Positions 32,821-43,126 of a stretch of 64,000 bases of DNA are shown here, in pieces (positions within the stretch are counted from its first letter, which is position 1; each line of letters begins with the position of its first letter). The notes under the pieces were generated by a model, which ran no database searches, was not told where the DNA came from, and saw only the letters and a list, made by a program, of their open reading frames with translations. Origin of the DNA: Mesorhizobium sp. 65-26 (GTDB lineage: Bacteria > Pseudomonadota > Alphaproteobacteria > Rhizobiales > Rhizobiaceae); contig MKVL01000012.1 in assembly GCA_001899205.1 (NCBI GenBank), forward strand, positions 1 to 64,000. Reading direction: 5' to 3'. The position numbers and the translations under genes are program-made.

Positions 32821-33318
32821 ATGCCGAAGACCGAAGCCGAGCTTTTTGCCTTTCTCGACCAACTCGGCATCGCCGTCTCGACCAAGCGGCATCCGCCGCT
32901 GTTCACGGTCGCCGATTCACAGTCGCTGCGCGGCGAGATCCTGGGCGGCCACACCAAGAACCTGTTCCTCAAGGACAAGAAGGACAATTTCTTCCTGGTC
33001 ACGGTCGGCGAGGACGCCGTGGTGGACCTCAAGCAGATCCATTCCCTGATCGGCGCCGCCAGCCGCGTTTCCTTCGGCAAGCCGGAAATGCTGATGGAGC
33101 TGCTCGGGGTGATTCCGGGCGCCGTGACCGTGTTCGGGGTGATCAACGACACGAAGCAGCGGGTGAAGCTGATCCTCGACGAGGCCTTGATGCGCCATGA
33201 CGTCATCAACGCCCATCCGCTGACCAATGAGGCGACGACGTCGATCGGGACGGCCGATCTTGTCAGATTCGTCGAGGCAACGGGGCACGATGCTGCTATC
33301 TTGAAAGTCTCGGCCTGA
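32821..33318 (+). CDS. prolyl-tRNA synthetase-associated (YbaK-fold) editing protein, ProXp-ala-like
   Basis: A 165-aa free-standing INS/YbaK-fold protein. HTKNLFLKDKKDNFFLVTV is the characteristic segment, with K in the deacylation pocket, and GVIPGAVTVFGVIND with HPLTNEATTSI follows. Family members hydrolyse alanine mischarged on tRNA-Pro in the cytosol. The ATG at 32821 is chosen for the GGAAAGAG upstream and the usual MPKTEAELFAFL start. It is the first chromosomal gene right of the island; 32611-32820 contains no gene. Confidence 0.9.
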   Translation: MPKTEAELFAFLDQLGIAVSTKRHPPLFTVADSQSLRGEILGGHTKNLFLKDKKDNFFLVTVGEDAVVDLKQIHSLIGAASRVSFGKPEMLMELLGVIPGAVTVFGVINDTKQRVKLILDEALMRHDVINAHPLTNEATTSIGTADLVRFVEATGHDAAILKVSA

Positions 33319-33403
33319 TCGCCACATGGGTGGCTGAAACGAATTCTGAACAGGGATGTCGCGCCAGGCCGCTCGATGGCGGCGCGACCGAAAGGGCGAC
33401 CAC

Positions 33404-34387
33404 ATGAGTGACAACAATCCATTCGGCGGCATGGGCGGCCAGTATGCGACGACCGTGCAATATGGCGGCGGCGATCGCGGCCGTGGCGCCGACGCGGCCA
33501 GCCTTGCGCCGGCCGCCGACCTCATCAAGGACACGACGACCGCGGGCTTTGCCGCCGACGTTATCCAGGAATCGCGCCGCCAGCCGGTGCTCGTCGACTT
33601 CTGGGCGCCCTGGTGCGGCCCATGCAAGCAACTGACGCCGCTGCTGGAAAAGGCCGTCAAGGCGGCGGGCGGCAAGGTGAAGCTGGTCAAGATGAACATC
33701 GACGAGCATCCCTCGGTCGCTGGCCAGCTCGGCATCCAGTCCATCCCGGCGATCATCGCCTTCAAGGACGGGCAGCCGATCGACGGCTTCATGGGCGCGA
33801 TTCCGGAGAGCCAGATCAACGAGTTCATCAAGAAGGTCGGCGGCAAGGGCAATGGCGCGCCGCAGATTACGGAGGCGCTGGAAGCCGCCGCCGAGGCGCG
33901 CGCGGCGGGCGATGCCCAGACCGCGGCCGACATCTACGATGCGATCCTGGCGCAGGCGCCGGAAACGATCGAGGCGATCGCAGGTCTCGCCGAACTGCTG
34001 TTCGAGGCGGGCGACGCCGAAGGCGCCGAGGCGGTGCTGGCCAAGGCGCCCGAGGCCAAGAAGGACGCGCCCGCGCTTTCGGCGCTGCGCGCCAAGATGG
34101 CGCTGGCCGCGCAGACTGCCGGCCTCGGCAATCCGGCCGAGCTTGAAAAGCGGCTCGCCGAGAACCCCAAGGATCACCAGGCGCGCTTCGACCTCGCCAT
34201 GATCCAGAACGCCATGGGCGATCGCATGGCGGCGGCCGACAGCCTGCTGGCCATCGTCAAGGCTGACCGTGCCTGGAACGACGACGGCGCCAGGGCGCAG
34301 CTGCTGCAGTTCTTCGAGGCCTGGGGCATGACCGACGAGGCGACGCTTTCGGCCCGCCGCAAGCTGTCGTCGCTGCTGTTTTCGTAA
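33404..34387 (+). CDS. thioredoxin-TPR protein (CnoX/YbbN-like)
   Basis: A 327-aa protein. The thioredoxin domain (about 50-150) has the active site WC71-GPC74 (DFWAPWCGPCK) and the cis-Pro region GIQSIPAIIAF. The C-terminal half is helical tetratricopeptide-like, as in YbbN/CnoX, which handles oxidised client proteins with GroEL/DnaK. The ATG at 33404 (MSDNNPFGGMGGQYATT) is preferred over an earlier in-frame ATG. It lies 85 bp after the ProXp-like gene and is followed by a hairpin. Confidence 0.9.
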   Translation: MSDNNPFGGMGGQYATTVQYGGGDRGRGADAASLAPAADLIKDTTTAGFAADVIQESRRQPVLVDFWAPWCGPCKQLTPLLEKAVKAAGGKVKLVKMNIDEHPSVAGQLGIQSIPAIIAFKDGQPIDGFMGAIPESQINEFIKKVGGKGNGAPQITEALEAAAEARAAGDAQTAADIYDAILAQAPETIEAIAGLAELLFEAGDAEGAEAVLAKAPEAKKDAPALSALRAKMALAAQTAGLGNPAELEKRLAENPKDHQARFDLAMIQNAMGDRMAAADSLLAIVKADRAWNDDGARAQLLQFFEAWGMTDEATLSARRKLSSLLFS

Positions 34388-34408
34388 GCCCGCGACGATC
34401 GCGGGCTT
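34386..34408 (+). terminator. hairpin after the thioredoxin gene
   Basis: AAGCCCGCGA and TCGCGGGCTT form a perfect ten-base-pair stem with a CGA loop that begins at the stop codon. It is followed only by TT, so termination strength is uncertain. Confidence 0.55.
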
Positions 34409-34585
34409 GCTGGCGGCCATCGCCGCGCCAGATTAGAGCGTGATGCCGAAAGGCGCGGCGCTTTCGGCGCGGCTGGACTGGTCCGGATGGATCATCCCGC
34501 TTCAGGCCTTGTTTCCGGAGCATGATCTCGTCCGGGACCTCGGCCTTCAGGGTCAGGCCGTGGCGAAGCGAATCGGAGGATAAAG

Positions 34586-35257
34586 GTGCAAGCGGGAAAC
34601 GCGCATTACCGGCTGGACGCGGACCTGCCGTCGACCATACCGCTGTTTCCGCTCGTCGGCGCGCTGCTTCTGCCGGGCGGGCGCATGCCGCTCAACATCT
34701 TCGAGCCGCGCTACCTGCAGATGGTCGACGAGGCGCTCGGCGGCGACCGGCTGATCGGCATGATCCAGCCTCGCCTCGACGGCGCGTTGCGTGACGATGG
34801 CGAACCGGAATTGTGCAATGTCGGCTGCGCCGGCCGCATCATCGGCTTTTCCGAAAGCGGCGACGGCCGCTATCTGATCTCGCTGCAGGGCGTCTGCCGT
34901 TTCCGCGTGGCGCAGGAGCTGGCGGTCAAGACGCCGTTTCGGCAGGGTCGGATAGCGCCGTTCCTCGCCGACCTCGGGGAAGACCAGGCGGCGGGCGAGG
35001 TCGACCGGCCTTCGCTGCTGCGAGCGTTCCGGGCCTATCTGCAGGCCAACGACCTGGAGGCCGACTGGGAAAGCGTCAGCCGCGCCGAGAACGCCATGCT
35101 GGTCAACGCGCTGTCGATGATGGCGCCCTACGGCCCGGCCGAAAAGCAGGCGTTGCTCGAGGCGGCGGACCTGAAGACACGCGCCGAAACGCTGATCGCC
35201 ATCACCGAGATGACGCTGGCGCGCGAGAACGAGGATTTTGGCTCGAGCCTGCAATAA
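34586..35257 (+). CDS. LON substrate-binding-domain protein (lacks protease domain)
   Basis: A 223-aa protein that corresponds to the N-terminal domain of Lon only: LPSTIPLFPLVGALLLPGGRMPLNIFEPRYLQM, GCAGRIIGFSESGDGRYLI, GVCRFRV, and a helical C-terminal half. No ATPase or Ser-Lys protease part follows, as normal for this stand-alone family. GTG start with GGAGG upstream. The thioredoxin, LON and Trm112-like genes run in the same direction and may be coordinated. 34409-34585 shows no gene, only imperfect palindromic sequence. Confidence 0.9.
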   Translation: MQAGNAHYRLDADLPSTIPLFPLVGALLLPGGRMPLNIFEPRYLQMVDEALGGDRLIGMIQPRLDGALRDDGEPELCNVGCAGRIIGFSESGDGRYLISLQGVCRFRVAQELAVKTPFRQGRIAPFLADLGEDQAAGEVDRPSLLRAFRAYLQANDLEADWESVSRAENAMLVNALSMMAPYGPAEKQALLEAADLKTRAETLIAITEMTLARENEDFGSSLQ

Positions 35258-35265
35258 GCACTGCA

Positions 35266-35284
35266 CCGCCGGATTTTCCGGCGG
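35266..35284 (+). terminator. hairpin after the LON-domain gene
   Basis: CCGCCGGA (35266-35273) and TCCGGCGG (35277-35284) form an eight-base-pair stem with a TTT loop. There is no T-tract, and the next gene begins 39 bp later, so it may attenuate more than terminate. Confidence 0.4.
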
Positions 35285-35323
35285 CGCATGAATGCAGCAG
35301 ATACATTCGGCGGAAGTGGACGG

Positions 35324-35572
35324 ATGATGGCTGGTGAACGCGACGCGAAGAGAGCCGAGGTCGACCCCAGGTTGCTGGAGTTGCTGGCCTGCCCGCTGAC
35401 CAAGGGACCGCTGAGCTGGGACCCGGAGCGCGGCGAGCTGGTGTCGCGCGTGGCCAGGCTCGCCTACCCCATTCGCGACGGAATCCCGGTCATGCTGCCC
35501 TCTGAAGCGCGCAGCATTTCCGCCGAGGATATCCTGCCCGCGCCGCCGCCCCGGCTGGGCGGACCTTCCTGA
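35324..35572 (+). CDS. Trm112/YcaR-family protein
   Basis: An 82-aa protein with the family core [47 protein letters not shown]. Only one Cys of the zinc ribbon found in many homologues is retained, common in bacterial members. The family acts as small partners of methyltransferases or assembly factors. The start uses the first of two consecutive ATGs at 35324. A frame from 35288 would run through the preceding hairpin region. Confidence 0.85.
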   Translation: MMAGERDAKRAEVDPRLLELLACPLTKGPLSWDPERGELVSRVARLAYPIRDGIPVMLPSEARSISAEDILPAPPPRLGGPS

Positions 35573-35640
35573 TAGGTGAGCATGCCGGCGGTGCCGTCGG
35601 TGATGATGGCTGTGGGCGACTGGCTTCTAGACGTCGGCGC

Positions 35641-35850
35641 CGCCCCTCATTGCCCTGCCGGGCACTTCTCCCCGTTTACGGCAAGGCAATCGCAAATGCG
35701 GCGCGACCCCCACTCCGGTCGGCTTAGCCGACCACCTCTCCCCCGAACGACGGGGGAGAGGAAAGGCGCGAGCCTGCCGAACTCGGCTCCTTTCCTCTCC
35801 CTCCGGAGGGGGGAGAGGTGGCGCCGCGCAGCGGCGACGGAGTGGGGGAA
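35641..35850. repeat. noncoding Mesorhizobium-type palindromic repeat region
   Basis: The 339-bp gap between the Trm112-like and cupin genes has no gene. It contains mirrored G/C-rich blocks: CACCTCTCCCCCG with CGGGGGAGAGG, and CCTCTCCCTCCGG with GGGGAGAGGTG. Part of it, 29 bp at 35742-35770, recurs exactly at 55226-55254, so it belongs to a dispersed intergenic repeat family. Confidence 0.65.
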
Positions 35851-35911
35851 CTCCATCCGCGATTGTCCGTCATGACGGCGGATCAGTCGCCGCCAGCGGC
35901 AGGCGCGGCGA

Positions 35912-36370
35912 TCAGGACGCCATCGGCAGGACTTCTATGCCGTGGCGCTGCATGGCGGCGCCGATGCGGGCGAAGTCCGGCTCGGCCTGCGGCTCCGGCG
36001 TGCCGATCTCGCGGAAGAACGCCGTCATCGACGGTTCGATCATCACCAGCATGCGTGCCGGCCTGCCGCTCTCGTTCGCATAGTTGTGCGGTGCATGGCC
36101 GTCGATCCGCACCGACGTGCCGGCCCTTGCCGCGACCGTGGTCGGAGGTTTGCCGCTGGCGAAGTGGCGGATGGTGACCTCGCCCTCGACCACATAGAAC
36201 AGTTCCGGCGACGCGTGGCTGTGCGGCGGCGTGCCGGAGCCTGGTGGAATCTCCACCTCGATCAGTTCGAGCTTTTCGCCCGCCATGCCGCCGAGAAAGC
36301 GGACGCGGTCGGCGACGACCCAGCGGGCCTCGCTATCGTGGCTGGTTGTCACATGCATGTTCATTGCCAT
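35912..36370 (-). CDS. cupin-domain protein
   Basis: A 152-aa small beta-barrel protein with the two cupin motifs: GTPPHSHASPELFYVVEGEVTI (metal-binding His-x-His and Glu) and VRIDGHAPHNYANES (third His). The ATG at 36370 follows GGGAGAC. It starts 20 bp after a TetR regulator, so the pair is an operon. It may bind or oxidise a small molecule sensed by that regulator; the substrate is unknown. Confidence 0.85.
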   Translation of the reverse strand: MAMNMHVTTSHDSEARWVVADRVRFLGGMAGEKLELIEVEIPPGSGTPPHSHASPELFYVVEGEVTIRHFASGKPPTTVAARAGTSVRIDGHAPHNYANESGRPARMLVMIEPSMTAFFREIGTPEPQAEPDFARIGAAMQRHGIEVLPMAS

Positions 36371-36390
36371 TGTCTCCCTGGCTTTCGATG

Positions 36391-36996
36391 TCATGTCCGC
36401 GGCAAAGAGCCCGAAGCGACCGCGGACAGGATCGTATCGAGCGCCCAAGAGGCGGTTTCACCGGCTTGGGCGCCAGTGAGACCGCCGTAGTCCCTGAGGG
36501 CCTCCCAGGCGGAGGCCGAGTAAAGCAGGTGCGCCAGCGCCTCGACCCTTCGGGCTTCGGCTGGCGCGAGTGTGGACAGGATCGGGGCAAGCGCCCCGGC
36601 AAACCGCAGACGACGGCCGGGAACCATGCCCGCGCGCATGGCGCGGCCGGTCGGCGAATGCAGCGAGGCGCGGATCGCGGCCTCATGCGCGTCGAAGCGG
36701 GGGAAGGCATCCCGAGGCCCTGTCACGATGTCGGCCGCGGTTTCGGGCGCGATGGACGCGCCGATCAGTTCGTTGAGCCACGGCCAGAAGGCCGTCAGCA
36801 GATCGTCCTTGGTTGGAAAGTGGCGGAATATGGTGCGCCGCTGGATGCCGGCCTCGGTCGCGATCGCCTCCATGCTGATGTCGTCCTGCATGGTCGCGGC
36901 GCTCATCAGCCGGTAGAGCGCGCGCAGGATCGCCTCGCGGGTCTCGCGGGCTTTCTCCTCGCGGAGCGGGCTGTTGTAGCTGCGTGTTTCGGCCAT
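36391..36996 (-). CDS. TetR-family transcriptional regulator
   Basis: A 201-aa regulator. The N-terminal TetR helix-turn-helix reads TREAILRALYRLMSAATMQD and MEAIATEAGIQRRTIFRHFPTKDDLL, followed by a helical ligand domain. It precedes the cupin gene in the same operon and probably represses it together with itself through the inverted repeat at 37012-37038. Confidence 0.92.
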   Translation of the reverse strand: MAETRSYNSPLREEKARETREAILRALYRLMSAATMQDDISMEAIATEAGIQRRTIFRHFPTKDDLLTAFWPWLNELIGASIAPETAADIVTGPRDAFPRFDAHEAAIRASLHSPTGRAMRAGMVPGRRLRFAGALAPILSTLAPAEARRVEALAHLLYSASAWEALRDYGGLTGAQAGETASWALDTILSAVASGSLPRT

Positions 36997-37011
36997 GGTG
37001 GTCTCCGTCTA

Positions 37012-37038
37012 ATTCATGACATGCCTTGTGACATGAAT
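37012..37038. promoter_or_regulatory. inverted repeat upstream of the TetR gene
   Basis: ATTCATGACA (37012-37021) and TGACATGAAT (37029-37038) are mirror halves with one mismatch and seven bases between, 16-42 bp before the TetR start. It is the likely TetR operator. GTGTCACTTATAGTGTCAT further upstream adds a direct GTGTCA repeat around a possible -10. The rest of 37039-37310 holds no gene. Confidence 0.5.
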
Positions 37039-37310
37039 TTCGGACCGAGTCAATTGGTGTCACTTATAGTGTCATTAAAGGCGGCGAGCGCTGCGAATGC
37101 GTGGCGTCTGTCCGAGATCAGCGTCGCGGGAATTCACGGGATTCGGGAGATGCGTCCCAATCATCGAAAACGGCTCGTCGGCGAGCAATACCGGACGCTT
37201 CGCGGCACGATGGATGGATTTCCACCTGCACCATCGACAGCGACGACTGGCTTAAGCGAGGCTGCGGCGTCTGGGGCCAATCCTTACGCCGCCGGGGCCA
37301 GTGCGCGTGC

Positions 37311-40300
37311 CTACTGAAAATTCCGGCCCCTGGGCATGACCTTCTCCGCCTTGTCGGTCAGCGTCGCGATGTCCTGGCGGACCGGCATCGTGCCCTTCGC
37401 CCGATCCGCGCCGGCCGGTGGCACTTGCTGATGCTCGATCGTGGCCCGATGTCCGGTCGTGGGTGGGCCGGCCGCGCCGGTCTCCTCCAGCAGCGCGGTC
37501 AGCCAGGGGGTGAGGTCCTCGATCCTTTCGGCCACGATATGGACGACATCGGATTCCGACTGCAGCTTGCCGGTGACGCGCACGAAGCGCGCGCCCATCA
37601 CGATCGGCCGGAAGCGGGTGAACGTTCTTTCCCAGAAGATGACGTTGGCAACGGCCTTGTCGTCCTCCAGCGTCAGGAAGATGGCGTTGCCCTTGCCCGG
37701 CCGCTGGCGCACCAGCACGAGGCCGGCGACCGAAACGCGCCTGCCGTCGCGCACGCGCGGCAGGTCGGCATTCGGCGTCACGCCGGCGCGGTCCAGCCTT
37801 TCGCGCAGGAAGGCGACCGGATGGGCCTTCAGCGACAGGCCGAGCGCGCGGTAATCATGGATGACGTGCTCGCCGAGCGGCATTTCCGGCAGCCGCGTCT
37901 CCGGTTCCAGCTCGCGCAGGCCAAGCGCCGGGCGGTCGAACAGCGGCAGTTTCTCGGCGGCGCTCCTGCCGTCCAGCGCGCGCACTTCCCAGAGCGCGGC
38001 GCGGCGGTCGAGGCCGATGGAGCGGAAAGCATCGGCCTGGGCCAGCTTCTCGATCTCGTCGACATCGAGGCCGGAGCGCATCCAGACGTCGCGGACCGAC
38101 ACATAGCCGTCGCCGCGCCGCGCCGCGAAGGCTTCCATGCGCTTTTCCGAGAGCCCCTTGACCTGGCGGAAGCCGAGACGGACGGCATGGCGGGTCTCGA
38201 TGACGCCGCGCATCGAGCCATGCCGCGCCAGGATGCGCGAGGGATCGAAACCGTCCTCTTCCAGCGTGCAATCCCAGGCGGAATGGTTGACGTCGACCTC
38301 GCGGATGCCGACGCCGTGGTCGCGCGCATCGCGCACCAGCTGCGCCGGCTGATAGAAGCCCATCGGCTGCGAATTGAGGATCGCGGCGCAGAAGACGTCG
38401 GGATAGAAGGTCTTGAACCAGCAGGAGGCGTAGACCAGCAGCGCGAAGGACGCGGCATGGCTTTCGGGAAAGCCATATTCGCCAAAGCCCTCGATCTGCT
38501 TGAAGCAGCGTTCGGCGAACTCCTTCTCGTAGCCTCTGCCGACCATGCCGTCGATCATGCGCTGGCGGTAATTGCCGATCGTGCCTGTGCGCTTGAAGGT
38601 GGCCATGGCGCGGCGCAGTTCGTCGGCCTCGCCCGGGCGGAAGCCGCCGGCGACGATGGCGATCTTCATCGCCTGTTCCTGGAACAGCGGCACCCCAAGC
38701 GTCTTGCCGAGGATTTCTTCCAACTCCGGCTTGGGATATTCAGGCTTTTCCTTCTCCTGCCGACGACGCAGATAGGGATGCACCATGTCGCCCTGGATCG
38801 GACCTGGCCGCACGATGGCGACCTCTATGACCAGGTCGTAGAAATTCTTCGGCTTCAGGCGCGGCAGCATCGACATCTGCGCGCGCGACTCGATCTGGAA
38901 CACGCCGAGCGTATCTGCCCGCTCGATCATGGCGTAGACGCGCCTGTCCTCCTCGGGAAGAGTGGCGAGCACATAGGGTTGCCCATATTCATCCCGCGCC
39001 CGCGGATAATGATCCGTGAGCAAGGTGAAGGCGCGCTGCAGGCAGGTCAGCATGCCCAGCGCCAGGACGTCCACCTTGAGGATCTTCACCGCGTCGAGAT
39101 CGTCCTTGTCCCATTCGACCATCTTGCGGTCGTCCATCGCCGTCTTCACGATCGGCACCACCTCGTCGAGCCGGTCGCGGGTGATGACGAAGCCGCCGAC
39201 ATGCTGCGACAGGTGCCGGGGAAAGCCCATGATCTCGTTGGCGCGTTCGATCACCTGGCTCGCCAGCGGATCGGTGCGGTCTATGCCGCCGGCGCTTGCT
39301 TCCTTCTCGCCGAGTTCCGAGGTCGACCAGCCCCAGATCGAGCTGGACAGCGCGCTTCTGACGTCCTCCGACAGGCCCATGGCCTTGGCCACCTCGCGCA
39401 GCGCCGAGCGGCCACGATAGCTGATGACGGCGGCGGCGAGCGCGGTGCGCTTGGCGCTGTATTTCGTGTAGATGTACTGGATGACGATATCGCGCTTCTC
39501 ATGCTCGAAATCGACGTCGATGTCGGGCGGCTCGTTGCGCTCCTCGGAGATGAAGCGCTCGAACAGCGTGTCGATCCTGTCCGGTCCCACCTCGGTGATG
39601 CCGATGCAGAAGCAGACGATCGAATTGGCGGCCGAGCCGCGTCCCTGGCAGAGGATGTTCTGGCTACGGGCGAACTTGACGATGTCGTAAACGGTCAGGA
39701 AATAGCGGGCATAGTTCAGCCGCTCGATCAGGGCGAGTTCGCTGTCGATGCGCCGTAGCACGTCTTCGGGCACGCCGGCGGGATAGCGCGTGGCTGCCCC
39801 TTCCCGGGCCAGGCGTTCGAGCTCGGCCTGCGGCCCGAGGCCGGATTCCGTCGGCTCGTCCGGGTAGTTGTATTCGAGATCGCTGAGCGAGAAGCCCAGT
39901 TCGTCGGCGAAGCGCAGCGTTTCCGCAAGCGCTTGCGGATGGCGGCGGAATAGGCGCGCCATTTCCAGCGGCGGCTTCAGGTGCCGCTCGGCGTTCGCAG
40001 TCAGCTCCAGCCCGACCTCCGAAATCGGCGTGTTGAGGCGGATCGCGGTGAGCACGTCCTGCAACGGCCGGCGGTCGGCGGCATGGTAGAGCACGTCGTT
40101 GGTCGCCATCAGCGGCACGCCGGCGCTTTCGGCCATGGCCGCCGCCTGCTCGACGCGGAAACGATCATTGCCGCCATAATCAGGCGCCACGGCAAGCCGA
40201 AGGGCCGCGCCGAACCTGTCCTTGAGCCGACTAATCATCTCCAGATCCTCGTGGGGATGGACCAGTTCCGGCAGCGCGGCCAGTGCCATGCGGTCGCCCC

Positions 40301-40667
40301 ATTCGAGGAGGTCGTCGTATTCCAGCAGCGTCACGCCCTTCTCGTTCTCCTCGCGCAGGTTGGCCTGCGTCAGCATGCGGCACAGATGCCCCCAGCCGGC
40401 GCGGTCGCGAGGGTAGGCGAGGATGTCGGGCGTGCCGTCGCGGAACACCAGCCGGCAGCCGGGATGATAGGGAAGCTTCTCGACCTTGGCCTGCTGCCAC
40501 GCGCGCACCACGCCGGCCACGGTGTTGCGGTCGGCAAGGCCGATCGAGGAGAAGCCGTGGAACTTTGCCGTGACCACCAGCTCTTCCGGCCGCGAGGCGC
40601 CGCGCAGGAAGGAGAAGTTCGAGCGGATGCCGAATTCGGCGTAGGGGATGACGGTCAGCGCGTTCAT
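37311..40667 (-). CDS. dnaE2: error-prone DNA polymerase III alpha subunit DnaE2 (ImuC)
   Basis: A 1118-aa C-family polymerase. The N-terminal PHP domain ([23 protein letters not shown]), the polymerase core with its conserved acidic motif ([20 protein letters not shown]), the helix-hairpin-helix region and an OB-fold end ([26 protein letters not shown]) are all present. DnaE2 is the catalytic part of the SOS mutasome, copying past damaged bases with ImuA and ImuB. The ATG at 40667 overlaps the imuB stop (ATGA) and gives the standard start [13 protein letters not shown]. It is last in the SOS operon. Confidence 0.96.
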   Translation of the reverse strand: MNALTVIPYAEFGIRSNFSFLRGASRPEELVVTAKFHGFSSIGLADRNTVAGVVRAWQQAKVEKLPYHPGCRLVFRDGTPDILAYPRDRAGWGHLCRMLTQANLREENEKGVTLLEYDDLLEWGDRMALAALPELVHPHEDLEMISRLKDRFGAALRLAVAPDYGGNDRFRVEQAAAMAESAGVPLMATNDVLYHAADRRPLQDVLTAIRLNTPISEVGLELTANAERHLKPPLEMARLFRRHPQALAETLRFADELGFSLSDLEYNYPDEPTESGLGPQAELERLAREGAATRYPAGVPEDVLRRIDSELALIERLNYARYFLTVYDIVKFARSQNILCQGRGSAANSIVCFCIGITEVGPDRIDTLFERFISEERNEPPDIDVDFEHEKRDIVIQYIYTKYSAKRTALAAAVISYRGRSALREVAKAMGLSEDVRSALSSSIWGWSTSELGEKEASAGGIDRTDPLASQVIERANEIMGFPRHLSQHVGGFVITRDRLDEVVPIVKTAMDDRKMVEWDKDDLDAVKILKVDVLALGMLTCLQRAFTLLTDHYPRARDEYGQPYVLATLPEEDRRVYAMIERADTLGVFQIESRAQMSMLPRLKPKNFYDLVIEVAIVRPGPIQGDMVHPYLRRRQEKEKPEYPKPELEEILGKTLGVPLFQEQAMKIAIVAGGFRPGEADELRRAMATFKRTGTIGNYRQRMIDGMVGRGYEKEFAERCFKQIEGFGEYGFPESHAASFALLVYASCWFKTFYPDVFCAAILNSQPMGFYQPAQLVRDARDHGVGIREVDVNHSAWDCTLEEDGFDPSRILARHGSMRGVIETRHAVRLGFRQVKGLSEKRMEAFAARRGDGYVSVRDVWMRSGLDVDEIEKLAQADAFRSIGLDRRAALWEVRALDGRSAAEKLPLFDRPALGLRELEPETRLPEMPLGEHVIHDYRALGLSLKAHPVAFLRERLDRAGVTPNADLPRVRDGRRVSVAGLVLVRQRPGKGNAIFLTLEDDKAVANVIFWERTFTRFRPIVMGARFVRVTGKLQSESDVVHIVAERIEDLTPWLTALLEETGAAGPPTTGHRATIEHQQVPPAGADRAKGTMPVRQDIATLTDKAEKVMPRGRNFQ

Positions 40668-42286
40668 GCGAAAACCCCGTGCAGGAACCAGCGCGGCGCG
40701 GCCTGCGAAGCACCGTAGAAGCCCTGGCGATAGAGCCAGTAGCGGCGGCCTTCGCTGTCCTCGATGCGGTAGTAGTCGCGGATCGGTGCCTCTTCCTCGC
40801 CGGGCAGCCTGCGCCACCATTCGGCGGCGATGCGCTCCGGACCTTCGGCACGGGCGACGCGATACAGCGCGCGGCGCCAGCGGAAGTTCATCGGCGGACC
40901 CTCGGGGATCTCGGTGGCCGGCACCTCGATGGGCTCGGGCGAGCGGAACAGCCGGATCGGCCGCTCGGGCGGATATATGGTCATGCGCGGCGTCTCGCGT
41001 TCAGGCTTCCTTGGCGGCGCCCGCCGCCGCGGCGTTTCCGCGAAAGGGACGATGGCGACGGCGCGTTCCGGCAGGTGGCTCTCGACGGCGATCGGCCGCA
41101 GCACGGCGCCCTCGCCGAGGCGGGCGCGCACGCGGTCGGCGAACATGGCGATGTCGGCTTCGTCGTCATTGATCTCGCCGGCAAGGTCGGCCTGCCGCAT
41201 GTCGAAGGCGGCGACCGACAGCACCGAGAGGCGCACGAGATCGAAACCAAAGCCGGCGTCGATGTCCTGCTCGAGCGCGGTGAGGCGTTCGTGGAACAGC
41301 CTTCTGATCAGCGTCGGATCGCGCAGCGGCCGCGACGTGCCGACGCTGACGCGGCTGACGGCGCCGTCGACGCGAAAGAGCAGAAGCGCCAGCGCCCTGG
41401 CGCCTTCGCCCCGGCGCTCCAGGTCGGCCTTCAGCGTCACCGCCAGCAGGCTCACCAGCCGCTCGATGTCGTCGCTCAGCACGATCGGCTCGGCAAGGTG
41501 ACGTTCGACGGACAGCGGCGCCACCGGCAGGCGCGGCGAGACCGCCTCGTCGAGACGGCCGAGCGCCTGGTCGAGGCGCAAGAGCAGAGTGGTGCCGAAA
41601 CGGCGGGCGAGCGGCGCGCGCGGCGCGGCCATCACGGCGCCGGCGGTGCGCAGGCCCACGCTTTCCAGGCTGGCGCGGATTTCCGGCGCGATGCGCAGCG
41701 CGGCGAGCGGCAGGGGGGCAAGCAGCGTCTCCTCGTCGCCGCCGTCCACGATGCGGTCGCCGCAGAAGCGCGCCGCCGCCCAGGCCGCGCCTGGCGTCGC
41801 GGCCATGCCGGCGCGGACGTCGAAGCCCTGGTGGAAGAAGCGCCCCAGCATGTCGTCCAGCATCGCGCGCTCGCCGCCGAACAGATGGGTGCAGCCGGTG
41901 ACGTCGAGGAACAGCCCGTCCTCGCCGTCGATGGCCACCAGCGGGGTGTAGCGGTCGCACCAGTCGGCGAGGCCTTCGAGCAGGCGACGGTCGGCTTCCG
42001 GGTCGGCCTCCACGACGTCGATCGCCGGGTGCATGGCACGGGCGTCGGCAATGCCCATGCCGCGCTTCAGGCCCAGCCCCTCAGCCCGCTCGTCGAGGGC
42101 CGATATGCGCTGGGCGTTGCTGTCGCGATGGCTGATCACCAGCGGAGGGTGAGCCGGTGGACGGGAACGCCAGGACCGACCCAGCCGCTGCCGCAGAATC
42201 CGCTCGGCGGCCAGATGCGGGAACCACAGCGACAGGATTCTCTGCCCGTCCTTGCGGGGGGCTTCTTTCCGCGAAAGCGTGCTCAT
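40664..42286 (-). CDS. imuB: ImuB, Y-family polymerase-like mutasome hub
   Basis: A 540-aa protein. The N-terminus [21 protein letters not shown] and the fingers/palm region of Y-family polymerases ([48 protein letters not shown]) are typical of ImuB, in which catalytic acidic residues are mostly lost. The C-terminal region links to DnaE2 and the beta clamp. The ATG at 42286 gives the family start. It overlaps dnaE2 by four bases, and the end of imuA extends 206 bp into it. Confidence 0.95.
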   Translation of the reverse strand: MSTLSRKEAPRKDGQRILSLWFPHLAAERILRQRLGRSWRSRPPAHPPLVISHRDSNAQRISALDERAEGLGLKRGMGIADARAMHPAIDVVEADPEADRRLLEGLADWCDRYTPLVAIDGEDGLFLDVTGCTHLFGGERAMLDDMLGRFFHQGFDVRAGMAATPGAAWAAARFCGDRIVDGGDEETLLAPLPLAALRIAPEIRASLESVGLRTAGAVMAAPRAPLARRFGTTLLLRLDQALGRLDEAVSPRLPVAPLSVERHLAEPIVLSDDIERLVSLLAVTLKADLERRGEGARALALLLFRVDGAVSRVSVGTSRPLRDPTLIRRLFHERLTALEQDIDAGFGFDLVRLSVLSVAAFDMRQADLAGEINDDEADIAMFADRVRARLGEGAVLRPIAVESHLPERAVAIVPFAETPRRRAPPRKPERETPRMTIYPPERPIRLFRSPEPIEVPATEIPEGPPMNFRWRRALYRVARAEGPERIAAEWWRRLPGEEEAPIRDYYRIEDSEGRRYWLYRQGFYGASQAAPRWFLHGVFA

Positions 42287-43088
42287 CGGGGTTCCACTCC
42301 AGTGTGAATTGTCCAGGCAGGGCCGTGCGGCTCTTGCCGATGGTGACGGTGAAGGCGGGGCGGCCGATCGAGCCGGCAAGCGGCCCGGCGATGGTCTCGC
42401 GGCTGGCGGCCGGCGCGGCCGAGGCGATGAGGCGCACCGGCGCCGCCGTCGGCTCGGCTTCGCCCGCCTGGCGCAGCAGGAGCACCGGCCGGCCGGCATC
42501 CTGCGCGCGGGCATGCAGGCGCCGCGTGGCGGTAAGGTCGAGCCCTTTCGGGTTGCCGCGCAGTTCGAGGACAACGGCGGCGAAAGCCGTCATGCGGGCG
42601 GCCTCCTCGGCGATCCACAAGGCGTCCTGCAGCCTTGGCGTCTCGGAAAACAGCATCAGCTCCGGCTCGATGCCGAAGACACCGCGCAGCCCGCCGGCAT
42701 AGGGAAAGCCGGCCTCGTGGAAGATGTCGCACGTGCCGATCCACAGAACCGGCAATGGCCTGCCCTGGCGCAGGACCAGCCCGGCGAGCGAGAGGGCGAG
42801 GCCGGCGACCGCGCCGGCGTCGCGGGTCTCAGTGCCGTGGATCTCGCTCAGCGCCGCCTTCGGCAGGCCGCCGCCCAGGGCGGCGTCGAGGCGCTCGATG
42901 CCGGTGCGCAGGAAGGCATCGTCCGGCGCCACGGCAAGCCCGCGCCGGACGAGGGTAAGCGTGGTGGCGCGGGGATCGACGGGCGTCGCCGCCGGCGCCT
43001 CAAGGCGTTCCGGCAGCGTTCCCTCGATCTTCGCGATCTGGCGGCGCAGGGCAAAAACAGTGTCCCGCGCCACGGCGGTTATCGCCAT
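42081..43088 (-). CDS. imuA: ImuA, RecA-like mutasome protein (extended C-terminus)
   Basis: A 335-aa RecA/SulA-like protein. Its core is FLRTGIERLDAALGGGLPKAALSEIHG, then VLWIGTCDIFHEAGFPYAGGL and LQDALWIAEEAARM. It supports DnaE2-dependent mutagenesis, likely through RecA. The usual ImuA ends near [12 protein letters not shown] (about residue 270); here the frame continues another 60-70 residues and overlaps imuB. A LexA box lies 24 bp upstream of the ATG. Confidence 0.9.
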   Translation of the reverse strand: MAITAVARDTVFALRRQIAKIEGTLPERLEAPAATPVDPRATTLTLVRRGLAVAPDDAFLRTGIERLDAALGGGLPKAALSEIHGTETRDAGAVAGLALSLAGLVLRQGRPLPVLWIGTCDIFHEAGFPYAGGLRGVFGIEPELMLFSETPRLQDALWIAEEAARMTAFAAVVLELRGNPKGLDLTATRRLHARAQDAGRPVLLLRQAGEAEPTAAPVRLIASAAPAASRETIAGPLAGSIGRPAFTVTIGKSRTALPGQFTLEWNPDEHAFAERSPPQGRAENPVAVVPASGRRADSAAAAGSVLAFPSTGSPSAGDQPSRQQRPAHIGPRRAG

Positions 43089-43111
43089 GACGTTCGCTTT
43101 CGGCAGAAATT

Positions 43112-43126
43112 GTTCCTGTTATGTTC
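43112..43126. promoter_or_regulatory. LexA (SOS) box of the imuAB-dnaE2 operon
   Basis: GTTC-CTGTTAT-GTTC is a perfect match to the alphaproteobacterial SOS box GTTC-N7-GTTC. It lies 24 bp upstream of imuA and beside a possible TTGACT/TCTATA promoter on the minus strand, predicting DNA-damage induction. Confidence 0.9.

Noticed and set aside
37101-39758. 885-codon open frame opposite dnaE2
   Set aside because: It is antisense to a certain DnaE2 gene; its Arg/Asp/His-rich composition is what a high-G+C opposite strand produces.
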